Of a stretch of 64,000 bases of DNA, positions 8,778 to 17,282 are shown piece by piece. This stretch comes from JAWKIW01 sp046331175 (GTDB taxonomy: Bacteria; Actinomycetota; Acidimicrobiia; Acidimicrobiales; Acidimicrobilacustridaceae): NCBI GenBank assembly GCA_046331175.1, contig JAXLRI010000003.1:310001-374000 (forward strand), given 5' to 3'. The stretch's first letter is position 1; the number at the start of each line of letters is the position of its first letter. The translations under genes were made by a program, and so were the position numbers. The notes beneath the pieces are model-generated. The model was given only the letters and a program-made list of their open reading frames with translations. It did not search any database and was not told the origin of the DNA.

Positions 8778-9719
8778 ATGCCTGACGCCTCCGTCCTGAC
8801 CGAGCACGACTACGTCGCCAACACCGAGCTGCTCGACGCCGAGCTGCCCGACGCCCGCTTCGTCGACTCCTCGTACCTGCACTGGCTGTACGACCAGAAC
8901 CCGCTCGGATCGGCCTTCCAGGAGCAGGTCGACGAGGACGGCGTCCGCGTCGCCCACTACGCCCTGATCCCGCAGCAGTACCGGGACGCATCGGGGCCGG
9001 TGCCCTTCGTGTTCTCGCTCAACGCGGTGAGCCGCACCGGCGCCCAGCGCAAGGGCTACTTCGGTCTGCTGCAGCTGCGGGTGTGGTCGCGGGCCCGCGA
9101 CGCCGGCACCCGCTGCGGCATCGGGGTCACCAACGCCCGGTCGCACCGGGGCGTGCAGGTGATGGGCTGGCGCTTCGCCGGGCCCATGCCGGTCGAGGTC
9201 GTCCTGCCCGGTCGCTCGGGGCCCGGGTCGTGGGAGAGCCACCACGTCACCGACGAGCTGCTGGCCGGTCCCGTGTTCGCGGCCGCCGCCGAGGGCCTCG
9301 ACGAGCAGCCGGCCGAGCACTGGACCAACTGCTGGACCCCCGAGTACCTGCGGTGGCGCCTGTCGGCCCCCAACGGCGCCCGCTTCGCCCTGCACGTGTC
9401 CGACGACCTCCTCGCCGTCAGCACGCTGTCGTCGTTCAAGGGCGTTCCCGTGGCCGTCGTGGTGAAGCTGGCCCCGCGCGGCGCGCCCGCCAAGCCCATC
9501 TCGGGGCGGTCGGCGGTGGCCGAGGTCTGCCGCTTCCACAAGGCGCCCGCCGCCGTCTACGCCGGGTTCAACCGCCACGTGTCCCTGCGGGGCGTCCCCC
9601 TGCCGCACGCGCTGAAGCCCTCGCCGTTGAACCTCGAGGTGTGCAGCCTCTCGGACACCATCCGCCAGCGAGAGTTCCGCCTCGACACCTACGAGTTCCT
9701 CGACATGGATGCCTACTGA
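8778..9719 (+). CDS. GNAT-like acyltransferase
   Basis: A 313-residue soluble protein. The first half has features of a GNAT fold: VDSSYLHWLYDQNPLG, then ALIPQQYRD and a strand-turn SRTGAQRKGYFGLLQLRVWSR-like region. In GNAT proteins the R/K-G-x-G/A turn there binds the acyl-CoA pyrophosphate; here it reads QRKGYFG. The pattern NPLG near the start is common in GNAT-like proteins of polysaccharide clusters. It may acylate an amino sugar made by the surrounding genes, but no substrate residue can be assigned. ATG at 8778; no clear ribosome site, 34 nt after the previous stop. Confidence 0.65.
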   Translation: MPDASVLTEHDYVANTELLDAELPDARFVDSSYLHWLYDQNPLGSAFQEQVDEDGVRVAHYALIPQQYRDASGPVPFVFSLNAVSRTGAQRKGYFGLLQLRVWSRARDAGTRCGIGVTNARSHRGVQVMGWRFAGPMPVEVVLPGRSGPGSWESHHVTDELLAGPVFAAAAEGLDEQPAEHWTNCWTPEYLRWRLSAPNGARFALHVSDDLLAVSTLSSFKGVPVAVVVKLAPRGAPAKPISGRSAVAEVCRFHKAPAAVYAGFNRHVSLRGVPLPHALKPSPLNLEVCSLSDTIRQREFRLDTYEFLDMDAY

Positions 9720-9765
9720 GCGTCCGCAGCCGGTCGCCGGTCGCCGATCGCCCGCCTTGCCCGCC

Positions 9766-9790
9766 CGATTCGACACCTCGATTCGACACC
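9766..9790. repeat. Short direct repeat in the 9720-9839 spacer
   Basis: The 12-mer CGATTCGACACC occurs at 9766-9777 and 9779-9790. The rest of this spacer holds a good ribosome site (GGAGGG) before 9840 and nothing else recognisable. Confidence 0.5.
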
Positions 9791-9839
9791 CAGACTCGAT
9801 CGCCCCGATCCGTTCCAGCCCGTCCGGAGGGACCCCGCC

Positions 9840-10730
9840 GTGGCCGCACCGATCACGTTCAGCCTCGACCTGGAGGACCACCGACCCGACGAGTCCGCCG
9901 AGCTGCGGTTCCCGCAGATCACCCGCCGGGTCCTCGACTTCCTCGAGGAGCGCAACATCGTCGGCACGTTCTTCGTGGTGGGCGAGGTCGCCGAGGCCGA
10001 GCCCGACCTGGTGCGCGAGGTGGCCGCCCGCGGCCACGAGCTGGGGCTCCACGCCTACCGCCACGTGCCCCTGACCGAGCTCGACCCGGATCGCTTCCGC
10101 GAGGAGGCGGCCCGGGGGAAGGCCGCCATCGAGGACCTCACCGGTGACGAGGTGGTCGGCTTCCGGGCGCCCACCTACTCGCTCGTCCCGGACTCGATCT
10201 GGGCGGTCGACGTGCTCGGCGAGCTGGGCTTCACGTACTCCTCGAGCATCCTGCCGGCCGCCAACCCGCTGTTCGGCTTCCCCGGCGCCCCGGAGGTCCC
10301 GTTCCGGTGGCCGAACGGCCTCGTCGAGCTGCCAGCGCCCCTCACCGGCGTCGGCTCGGCCCGGCTGCCCTTCCTCGGCGGCACCTACCTGCGGGTCCTG
10401 CCGTGGCCCGTCGTGGTGACCGCCCGCCGGCTCGGTGACCTCGGTCCGGTCCCGTGGACCTACTGCCACCCCTACGACTTCGACCCCGGCGAGCGGTTCT
10501 GGTGGGTTCCCGACGCCGGCCGGATGGCGCCGCTGCTGTGGGTCGGCCGCCGACGGATGGAGACGAAGATCCGCCGGCTGCTCGCCACCGGCGCCGGCGC
10601 GCCGCTGCGAGATCGCCTGGACGAGGCCGATCGCGGTGGGGTGTTCGATCCGGCGACCGGCGAGATCACCCCCGTCCCCGTCGACGGGGTCCCCGGCGGC
10701 CCCGCTGCGTCTGCGAGGATGGCGTCGTGA
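9840..10730 (+). CDS. Polysaccharide deacetylase (NodB fold)
   Basis: A 296-residue NodB-type carbohydrate esterase. Motif 1 is altered to SLDLEDH (Asp10 to His14), as in the subgroup whose members remove N-acetyl groups from exopolysaccharide. Motif 2 is HAYRH (His71, His75), the metal ligands, and motif 3 is FRAPTYS. No signal peptide is present, so it probably acts in the cytoplasm or on a lipid-linked intermediate. It starts at GTG 9840 with GGAGGG 7 nt upstream, and its stop overlaps the next gene's GTG. It is part of the 5770-11461 operon, whose glycan may therefore contain a free amino sugar (inference). Confidence 0.85.
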   Translation: MAAPITFSLDLEDHRPDESAELRFPQITRRVLDFLEERNIVGTFFVVGEVAEAEPDLVREVAARGHELGLHAYRHVPLTELDPDRFREEAARGKAAIEDLTGDEVVGFRAPTYSLVPDSIWAVDVLGELGFTYSSSILPAANPLFGFPGAPEVPFRWPNGLVELPAPLTGVGSARLPFLGGTYLRVLPWPVVVTARRLGDLGPVPWTYCHPYDFDPGERFWWVPDAGRMAPLLWVGRRRMETKIRRLLATGAGAPLRDRLDEADRGGVFDPATGEITPVPVDGVPGGPAASARMAS

Positions 10731-11461
10731 GCGACTCCGAGTTCAGCCAGCTGGCCATGACCCACAAGCTGCCCAAGGCGCGGCTCGTCGACCGCATCGA
10801 CTACCTGCGCCAGCAGGCGAGGGGCCGGCGCGTGGTGCACGTGGGGTTCGTCGACACGGGGTGCCGTGACATGCAGGACCAGGCCGGCACCTGGCTCCAC
10901 GGCCACCTCGAGGAGGTGGCCACCTCGCTGGTCGGCATCGACGTCAACGAGGTCGGGGTGAAGGAGGCCGTCGAGGCCGGCTACGAGGCCTACGCCGTCG
11001 ACTGCCGCGACCGCGAGGCCGTCGAGGCGCTCGGCATCGAGCCGGCCCAGATCGTCATCGCCGGCGAGGTCATCGAGCACCTCGACGACCCCGGTGGGTT
11101 CCTCGAGGGGCTGCACAACCTGGTGGCCCCCGGCGGCATGCTCGTGGTCACCACGCCCAACGCCTACGGCCTGTTCAACGTCTTCGCGTCGCTCGGCATG
11201 CGCGAGATCAACCACCCGGACCACGTGGTGATGTTCACCTGGCGCACGCTGTCGAACATGGCGGCCCGCCACGGGTGGGAGGCGGTCGAGACCCGCATGT
11301 ACGTGCCGTCGGTGAAGCTCGGTGGGGGCGGCATCGTCGCCCGCGCCCTCGGGCTGCTCGGGCGCTTCGTCGTCGGCCTCGAGCGCCTGCTCGGCCGGCT
11401 CCACCGGCCGTACGCCGCCGACGGCATGATCGTGGTGTTCCGGCAGGTGCGCGACCGCTGA
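10727..11461 (+). CDS. SAM-dependent methyltransferase (class I)
   Basis: A 244-residue class I methyltransferase. The glycine-containing motif I region is RRVVHVGFVDTGCRD and the acidic end of strand beta-2 is GIDVNE. The post-I region gives IAGEVIEHLDDPGGF, and the strand APGGMLVVTTPN ends the fold; the pattern is Methyltransf_11/23-like. It probably methylates a sugar or lipid intermediate in the same envelope pathway. The GTG start at 10727 overlaps the deacetylase stop (GTGA); a longer frame upstream is only the deacetylase read out of phase. It ends 15 bp from the convergent DUF2304 gene. Confidence 0.88.
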   Translation: MSDSEFSQLAMTHKLPKARLVDRIDYLRQQARGRRVVHVGFVDTGCRDMQDQAGTWLHGHLEEVATSLVGIDVNEVGVKEAVEAGYEAYAVDCRDREAVEALGIEPAQIVIAGEVIEHLDDPGGFLEGLHNLVAPGGMLVVTTPNAYGLFNVFASLGMREINHPDHVVMFTWRTLSNMAARHGWEAVETRMYVPSVKLGGGGIVARALGLLGRFVVGLERLLGRLHRPYAADGMIVVFRQVRDR

Positions 11462-11476
11462 CGAGGCCGCCTGGCC

Positions 11477-11917
11477 TCAGCGGCCGGCCTGCTCCTCGTC
11501 GGGGTCGGGCTCGGGCACCCGCAGGTCGAGCTCGGTCCGCAGCAGGGCCAGCTCCTCGGCGAGGGTGCGCGTGCGGTCCTCCATGCGCGACATCTCCCAC
11601 GAGAAGTGGATGACCACGACGAGCAGGAAGCCGATGGCCACCACGAGGAACAGCGCCGGCGGGTAGTAGATGCCCAGGCGGTCGGCCACCGCGGTGAGCA
11701 GGCCCGGGAACAGCGCCAGGACGAGCAGGAACACGCCCATGGTGGTCCACAGCAGCGCGTACTTGCCGCGCAGCTGGCGGTGGCGCAGCAGCCGCAGGAT
11801 GAACAGCGTGGAGCCGACCGCGCCCGCCAGCAGGAAGACGTGGGCGGCGGTGCTGAGCCCGCCCTGGGGGCCGGTCTCGGCGGCGGCGTCGGCCAGCACG
11901 GCCAGCGCGCCCGTCAC
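11477..11917 (-). CDS. DUF2304 family membrane protein
   Basis: A 146-residue protein with three hydrophobic helices (roughly residues 25-43, 55-76 and 85-105), then a charged coiled tail (SRMEDRTRTLAEELALLRTEL). Size and helix pattern fit DUF2304 proteins, which are usually encoded next to a family 2 glycosyltransferase, exactly as here. The partner role is unknown; such small proteins may help flip or hold lipid-linked sugars. The GTG start at 11917 overlaps the GT2 stop (GTGA); the longer frame upstream is the GT2 gene out of phase. Confidence 0.82.
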   Translation of the reverse strand: MTGALAVLADAAAETGPQGGLSTAAHVFLLAGAVGSTLFILRLLRHRQLRGKYALLWTTMGVFLLVLALFPGLLTAVADRLGIYYPPALFLVVAIGFLLVVVIHFSWEMSRMEDRTRTLAEELALLRTELDLRVPEPDPDEEQAGR

Positions 11918-12813
11918 CGGTCCTCCGCCGCGGCGGTGGGCCCGGTCGTCCCGGTCGTCCCGGTCGACGGGGGCGTCGGGCCGGGGCGGGCCTTGCGGCG
12001 GGTCCCGGCGCTGGCGCCGATGACGAGCAGCAGCCGCATGTAGTGGTACAGCAGCTTGATGTTGCGGTTGGAGGGCGTGCCGTCCTGGCGCTCGCGCATG
12101 CGGACGGGGACCTCGCGCACGACGAACCCGGCCCGGTGGGCCATGAGCAGCGCCTCGACGGACTCCATGTACTCCGACGGGTAGGTGTCGGCGAAGAAGG
12201 CCAGCACCCCGGGGGAGAAGGCCCGGAACCCCGAGGAGGTGTCGGTGAAGGGCTGCTTGGTGACCCGCCGCACGGTGAAGCGCAGCAGGCCCATGGCGCC
12301 ACCCCGCAGCTTGCCGACCTGGTAGTCGCCGTCGGAGGCCGCGAACCGGCTCCCGACCGCCATGTCGGCCCCGTCGTCGAGGGCGTCGAGGAGCCGCTGG
12401 ATCTGGGTGGAGTCGTGCTGGCCGTCGGCGTCGAACTGGACGGCTCGGGAGTAGCCGTTGCGGACGGCGTAGCGGAAGCCGGTGCGCAGGGCACCACCGA
12501 TGCCGAGGTTGTAGGGCAGCTCGACCACGGCCGCACCGCCGGCGCGCGCCACGCGGGCGGTGTCGTCGGTGGAGCCGTCGCTCACCACCACGACGTCGCA
12601 GTCGGGGACGGTCTGGTGCAGGTCGGCGAGGACGGCCGGCAGCGGCGCCTCCTCGTTCCAGGCCGGGATGATGATGACGGTGCGGCCCTCGGCGCGCGGC
12701 GGCTCGGGCGCCGGGTCGGGCGCCACGGTCGGCGCCGGCTCGGGCGGCGCCAGGGGCTCGTGCGTGGAGGTTCGCTCCACCACGTCGGGCAGTCCTCTGG
12801 TCGGCGTGCTCAT
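11914..12813 (-). CDS. Family 2 glycosyltransferase (dolichol-phosphate-sugar synthase type)
   Basis: A 299-residue GT-A enzyme. After a Pro-rich N-terminus, the nucleotide-binding strand is TVIIIPAWNEEAPL, followed by VVVSDGSTDDT and the metal site QFDADGQH (DXD). The sequence SSGFRAFSP and the basic YHYMRLLL end match GT2 enzymes that load a sugar on polyprenyl phosphate. Such a product would feed the GT-C enzymes of this region, which use lipid-linked donors; this link is an inference from family knowledge. It overlaps the acyltransferase fusion upstream by ATGA and DUF2304 downstream by GTGA. There is no C-terminal membrane anchor, so DUF2304 may supply it. Confidence 0.88.
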   Translation of the reverse strand: MSTPTRGLPDVVERTSTHEPLAPPEPAPTVAPDPAPEPPRAEGRTVIIIPAWNEEAPLPAVLADLHQTVPDCDVVVVSDGSTDDTARVARAGGAAVVELPYNLGIGGALRTGFRYAVRNGYSRAVQFDADGQHDSTQIQRLLDALDDGADMAVGSRFAASDGDYQVGKLRGGAMGLLRFTVRRVTKQPFTDTSSGFRAFSPGVLAFFADTYPSEYMESVEALLMAHRAGFVVREVPVRMRERQDGTPSNRNIKLLYHYMRLLLVIGASAGTRRKARPGPTPPSTGTTGTTGPTAAAEDR

Positions 12814-15539
12814 CGCTGGGCGTCAACCCTAGAGGGTGTGGCGTCGCGGCGACGGAACAACCGGTGCAGCGGCTCGTCCTTGAGCCGGAGGAAGGGCAGC
12901 TCGACCCAGCGGAACAGCAGCGAGGCGACCAGGAACGAGACCAGCCAGGCCAGGGCGGCCACCACGAAGAAGTTGCCGGTGAAGGTGGCCAGACCGGTGA
13001 GCGACTCGTAGTCGGGGACGGTCCAGGCCTTGGCCTGGTCGACCAGCACCAGGTGCCACAGGTAGAAGCTGAGCGAGATGCCGCCGAGGTACACGAGCGG
13101 CTTGGACGACAGCACCTTGCGCAGGCGGCCCTGGGTCTGGTCGCCGAACATGGCCGGCCACAGCCAGAGGGCCGACGCCAGGCCGTAGACGAGCTGGCGG
13201 GGCAGGTACTCGGCGCCGTTGAGCCCGAAGGGGACCGGTGGCGGGGTGAAGCGCGTCATCACCAGGTACAGCACGCCGGCGGCGGCCCAGCACAGCGCGG
13301 GGTGGTCGCCGAGCGATCGCAGCGGCCGGGGGAGGGGGTGGCCGCGCGAGAGGCGGGCGCTGAGCACCGCCATCGTCATGCCGATGGCGAACAGGTCCAG
13401 GTACATCGGCAGCCACAGCAGCGACTGGGTCTGCCACGACGGCCCGGCCACCACCACGAAGATCCGGAACGCCCAGCCGCCGAAGAACAGCACGCCGAGC
13501 GCCACGAGCAGCCCGACGTAGCGGCCGTCCTCGTCGCGACCTCGCACCAGCCGGACGAGGCCCCAGGCCAGCAGCGGCAGGAGGAGGTAGAAGGTGACCT
13601 CGACGCCGATGCTCCACGCCTGGGTGATGGCGTAGCCGCCCGAGGCGCCGAACGCCGGCAGCACCAGCGCGTTGCTGATCCAGCCCCACACCCCGGTGGC
13701 GTGCAGGCCCCAGATGAGGCCGATGCCGACCAGCGCGGTCCAGTAGGCGGGCACCACGCGCAGGGCCCGGCGCCGGTAGAAGAGGCGGGTGGACCCCATC
13801 GCCCGCTCGGACAGGACCTTGGAGGCGAACGGCCGGAACAGCAGGAAGCCCGACATCACGAAGAACATCGGGACGCTCAGGTCGGTGCGGGCGACGATGG
13901 GGGCCAGCCAGGCCTCGACCGTGCTGCCGTCGCCGCTCATGCCCCGCTGGATGAAGCCGGTGGCGAAGGCGGCGTGGTTGAGCAGCACCATGGTCATGCC
14001 GATGCCCCGGTAGGCGTCGAGGCACGGGAAGTGGGCGCCCCCGCTCACCTCGGGGGTGGCCGGCTTGGCGAAGTGGGGGTCGTCGGGGGCGGTGCCCGGC
14101 TCGGGCAGCTGCTCGGCGACGGGCGCACCACCATCGGCGCCGGCGGCCGCACCGGAGGGTCGCCGTCCGGCCTGCCACCGGTGCCAGGCCTCGGCCAGGG
14201 CGACACCGGCCAGCGCGCAGAAGGCCACGTCGGCGGGCAGTCGGAACCGGACGATGCCGTAGAAGACGGCGGCGGTCACCGTCACGATGACGACGGTGGA
14301 CAGCAGCGGCCACACCGCCACGCGGGCCCGCCGCAGGAGGAGCGCCCCCCAGACGGCGAAGGGGATGATGGCCCACGACCACCAGACGCCCCACCACGAC
14401 GCCCACGTCTCGCGGCCCTCGCCCTGGTTGAGCCAGACCATCTGGTGGGGCTGGTGCAGGTTCCAGACCCGCAGCACCCGGTGCCACACCACGCTCGGCA
14501 GGGCGCCCTTGTTGGCCCGGACGTACTCGACGGCCTGGCTCCGGTAGGCCGCGGACACCTGCGACTGGTCGAGCTGGTCGCGGTCGGCCACCCGGGCGTC
14601 GGCGGCGAAGGCGCAGCCGAGGTCCCAGAACCCGATGCCGCCCGTGTAGTACGTGGTGTCGCAGTTCGTCCCCACCAGCGTGATCCCGTCGTTGGTGGAC
14701 AGCAGGACCGGCTGGCGGAAGCGGGTGGCGTTCCAGGCCGACCACGGGACGAGCACGCCGACCGCCACCGCTCCGACGGCGAGGAAGCGCAGGACGCGCT
14801 GGCCGAGCGAGAGGTCGCGCAGGAGCAGGGCCACCGGCAGCACGGCGAGCGGGACGAACAGGGCCATCTCGGCCCGGGCCAGCATGGTGAGCCCGAGCAG
14901 GGCGCCGAGGGCGGCGGCCCGGCCCCACGACGGCCGCTCGCGGAAGCGATAGAGGCCGAGGAGGCTGGCGGCGATGCCGAGCGTGGCCACCGACTCGGAC
15001 ATGACCAGCCCGTCGTTCATCCAGAGGTTGGGGTTGGCGGCGGCCAGCGCGGCGGTGGCGATGCCGGCGGCGTTGCCGGCCAGCTTCCGCCCGAGCAGGC
15101 CGAGCACGATGATCGTGACCGTGCCGACCAGGGCCATGGTGAAGCGCTGGGCCAGGATCGAGCTCCCGGTGAGCCACGACACCGGCGTGAGGACCAGGGC
15201 GGTCATCGGCGGGTGGTCGGCGGCCGGGAACCCGGCGTGGACGGGGTCCTCGAAGAACCGGCCGGCGGCGTTCAGCCCCGCCTGGCCGTTGTAGTAGATG
15301 GCGTCACCGCACAGCAGCGTCGTGCCGCACGGCCCCGGTTCGCGCTTGAAGGCGAGGATGTAGAAGGCCCGCCACACCAGGCCGAGGACGGCCACCGCGA
15401 GCAGGGCCAGCCCGAACGGGCTGCGGGCGAGGTCGACGGCCCGGGTCAGCGGGCCGGGTCGCGTCGCGGCGCCGGCCGATCCGGCGTCGGCGTCGGCATC
15501 GACCGGTGGCGTGGCGTCGGCGTCGGTGGTGGTGGCCAT
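12810..15539 (-). CDS. Fusion: GT-C glycosyltransferase (N) plus OafA-type acyltransferase (C)
   Basis: A 909-residue membrane protein with two complete modules. Residues 1-457 form a GT-C enzyme: acidic loop GDAIYY (Asp79), ADHPP (Asp108), TNCDTTYY near residue 291 and a final GIVRFRLPADV. This marks it as the third paralogue of the genes at 5770 and 7187. Residues 458-500 are a flexible Ala/Pro/Gly linker. From 503 the protein is an acyltransferase-3 domain: LDAYRGIGMTMVLLNHAAF with the catalytic-type His, then FFVMSGFLLFRPF, RRRALRVVPAYW and WSIGVEVTFYLLLPLL. It could both add a sugar and acylate the same glycan. ATG 15539; the stop overlaps the GT2 start. Confidence 0.9.
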   Translation of the reverse strand: MATTTDADATPPVDADADAGSAGAATRPGPLTRAVDLARSPFGLALLAVAVLGLVWRAFYILAFKREPGPCGTTLLCGDAIYYNGQAGLNAAGRFFEDPVHAGFPAADHPPMTALVLTPVSWLTGSSILAQRFTMALVGTVTIIVLGLLGRKLAGNAAGIATAALAAANPNLWMNDGLVMSESVATLGIAASLLGLYRFRERPSWGRAAALGALLGLTMLARAEMALFVPLAVLPVALLLRDLSLGQRVLRFLAVGAVAVGVLVPWSAWNATRFRQPVLLSTNDGITLVGTNCDTTYYTGGIGFWDLGCAFAADARVADRDQLDQSQVSAAYRSQAVEYVRANKGALPSVVWHRVLRVWNLHQPHQMVWLNQGEGRETWASWWGVWWSWAIIPFAVWGALLLRRARVAVWPLLSTVVIVTVTAAVFYGIVRFRLPADVAFCALAGVALAEAWHRWQAGRRPSGAAAGADGGAPVAEQLPEPGTAPDDPHFAKPATPEVSGGAHFPCLDAYRGIGMTMVLLNHAAFATGFIQRGMSGDGSTVEAWLAPIVARTDLSVPMFFVMSGFLLFRPFASKVLSERAMGSTRLFYRRRALRVVPAYWTALVGIGLIWGLHATGVWGWISNALVLPAFGASGGYAITQAWSIGVEVTFYLLLPLLAWGLVRLVRGRDEDGRYVGLLVALGVLFFGGWAFRIFVVVAGPSWQTQSLLWLPMYLDLFAIGMTMAVLSARLSRGHPLPRPLRSLGDHPALCWAAAGVLYLVMTRFTPPPVPFGLNGAEYLPRQLVYGLASALWLWPAMFGDQTQGRLRKVLSSKPLVYLGGISLSFYLWHLVLVDQAKAWTVPDYESLTGLATFTGNFFVVAALAWLVSFLVASLLFRWVELPFLRLKDEPLHRLFRRRDATPSRVDAQR

Positions 15540-15566
15540 GCCCCCGGGGTGGCCGGTGCCGACCCC

Positions 15567-17126
15567 TCAGCTCCCCGACGGGCGGTTGACCGGGTGGTCG
15601 GGGCCGTAGGCGTCCCGCGAGATCACCGGGGCGTCGCGGCCGGTGCCGCGCTCGGTGGCGCCCACCGGCATGGCCTTGGCCGACGTCTCCTCGTGGTACT
15701 CCTCCTCGACGTTGACGTCCCACACGTCGTGGTGGAGGCCGGCGGCGATGTTCTCGACGCTCAGCAGCGCCGTGTACATCGAGTGGTCCTGGTTGTTGTA
15801 CTTGTGCATGCCGTTGCGGCCGACGGGGTGCACGTTGGGGGTGCAGTCGTCGAGCCAGTCGCGCATGCGCTGCACGTTGGCCTTGTAGTGCTCGTCGTAG
15901 AACGGGTACGCCTTGGGCATCCGCACGACGTAGCCGGACTCGACCTTCGACGGGTCGACCAGGTCCAGGGCGGCCAGCTCGCGCGTCCCCAGCTCGATGA
16001 GCTCCTCGTCGGGCGACGACCACAGCTCGTCACCCTCGAACACGAAGTACTCGAGCCCGAGGCAGGTGCGCCCCTCCTTGACGAGGTACGGCGACCAGGA
16101 CCCGAAGTTCTGGATGCGACCGACCTTGACGTCGGGGGAGTGGACGTAGATCCAGTTGTCGGGGAAGCCGGCCTCCTGCGGGACCACCAGGGCCACGGTG
16201 AGGAAGTCGCGGTAGCCGAGGTCCTTGGCCGCCATGATCACGGACTCCGGCGGGGCCGGCTCCATCGACTCGAGCAGGGCCGAGAACGGCATCGACGAGA
16301 TGATGTGGTCGCAGGGGTACTCGGTGCGCACGCCGTCGGTCTCGGCGATGACGGCCACCGCCTTGCCGTCGTCGTGGCGGATGCCGACGACGCGGGTCTG
16401 CATCACCACGTCGCAGCCGCGCTCGGTGATGATGTCGCGGCAGCGCTCCCACATCTGGCCCGGGCCGTACTTGGGGTACTCGAACTCCTCGATGAGCGAG
16501 GTGATGTCCTTCTGGTTGCGCTTGGGCATCAGGGCGTTGATGACGGCCGAGAGCAGCGAGAGGTTCTTGATGCGCTGGGCGGCCCAGTCGGAGGGCAGCT
16601 TCGACGGTGGCACGCCCCACACCTTCTCGGTGTAGGTCTCGAAGAAGTGGCGGTACAGGCGCCACCCGAACCGCGAGACCGTCCAGCCCTCGAACGAGCT
16701 GGTGTCCTTCGGCGGGCGGAGGCGGGCCCACACGTACGACAGCACGCAGCGCACGGCCTCGATGACGCCCAGGTTCCGGAGGGCGTTCATGGCCTTCAGG
16801 GGGTAGTCGTAGTACTTCCCCTTGTAGAAGATCCGGCTCATGCGGGGCCGGAGCATGAACTCCTCGTCGGGGAGGATCTCGTGCCACAGCTCGTTGACGA
16901 CGCCGACCTTGGTGAAGAAGCGGTGCCCGCCGATGTCGAACCGCCAGCCGTCGCGCTCGACCGTGCGGCTGATGCCGCCGACGACGTCGTCGGCCTCGAG
17001 GACGGTCGAGGTGATCCCGTACTTGGTGAGCTGGTAGGCGGCGGTGAGACCGGCGGGCCCCGCCCCGATGATCACCACGTTCGGAGCGCCCTCGGGCGGG
17101 GTTGACGGGGATTCGGGGGCGGACAT
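15567..17126 (-). CDS. FAD/NAD(P)-dependent oxidoreductase, UDP-galactopyranose mutase-like
   Basis: A 519-residue flavoprotein. The dinucleotide-binding fold is IIGAGPAGLTAAY (about residues 19-31), followed by the FAD-contact sequence GGISRT and the GGHRFF loop found in mutase and amine-oxidase-like enzymes. PKYGPGQMWERC near the middle and YNNQDHSMYTALLSVENI at the C-terminus are typical of this actinobacterial family. It lacks clear evidence for the UDP-sugar site, so it may isomerise a sugar or oxidise another polyprenyl-linked substrate. It leads the minus-strand operon 17126 to 11477. ATG 17126 is chosen over an in-frame GTG three codons earlier; the call of function beyond the flavin fold is tentative. 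Confidence 0.8.
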   Translation of the reverse strand: MSAPESPSTPPEGAPNVVIIGAGPAGLTAAYQLTKYGITSTVLEADDVVGGISRTVERDGWRFDIGGHRFFTKVGVVNELWHEILPDEEFMLRPRMSRIFYKGKYYDYPLKAMNALRNLGVIEAVRCVLSYVWARLRPPKDTSSFEGWTVSRFGWRLYRHFFETYTEKVWGVPPSKLPSDWAAQRIKNLSLLSAVINALMPKRNQKDITSLIEEFEYPKYGPGQMWERCRDIITERGCDVVMQTRVVGIRHDDGKAVAVIAETDGVRTEYPCDHIISSMPFSALLESMEPAPPESVIMAAKDLGYRDFLTVALVVPQEAGFPDNWIYVHSPDVKVGRIQNFGSWSPYLVKEGRTCLGLEYFVFEGDELWSSPDEELIELGTRELAALDLVDPSKVESGYVVRMPKAYPFYDEHYKANVQRMRDWLDDCTPNVHPVGRNGMHKYNNQDHSMYTALLSVENIAAGLHHDVWDVNVEEEYHEETSAKAMPVGATERGTGRDAPVISRDAYGPDHPVNRPSGS

Positions 17127-17163
17127 CACAGACACCTGCTTCGCGGGATGAGGGGACCGGCCG

Positions 17164-17169
17164 AGTGTA
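17164..17169 (-). promoter_or_regulatory. Candidate -10 box TACACT for the 17126-11477 operon
   Basis: On the minus strand TACACT lies about 37 nt before ATG 17126. It faces the plus-strand promoter at 17268 across about 100 bp. Confidence 0.4.
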
Positions 17170-17246
17170 GTGAAGGGCCCTGCCGGGACCAGGAATCGCC
17201 CCCGGCCGCGTCCGGCGGTGTCGAGGGGTCGGCGACGGGGTGTTGC

Positions 17247-17263
17247 TGGGCCCATCGGGCCCA
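17247..17263. promoter_or_regulatory. Palindrome next to the 17283 promoter
   Basis: TGGGCCC, 3 nt, then GGGCCCA forms a perfect 7-bp inverted repeat ending 4 nt before the -10 box. The position suits a regulator binding site in this divergent spacer; no protein is known. Confidence 0.35.
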
Positions 17264-17267
17264 CCGG

Positions 17268-17273
17268 TAGCAT
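17268..17273 (+). promoter_or_regulatory. -10 box TAGCAT, probable leaderless start for 17283
   Basis: TAGCAT ends 9 nt before ATG 17283. TTGCTG at 17243-17248 could act as a -35 element with a 19-bp spacer. Confidence 0.55.
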
Positions 17274-17282
17274 CCGACGCCG

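Noticed and set aside
7010..8779. 589-residue minus-strand frame over the GT-C genes
   Set aside because: An antisense shadow rich in His/Arg/Asp; the plus strand has GT-C helices and the shared NCD motif.
12864..17105. 1413-residue plus-strand open frame
   Set aside because: It runs antisense across two well-supported genes (the GT-C/acyltransferase fusion and the flavoprotein), with no recognisable domain.
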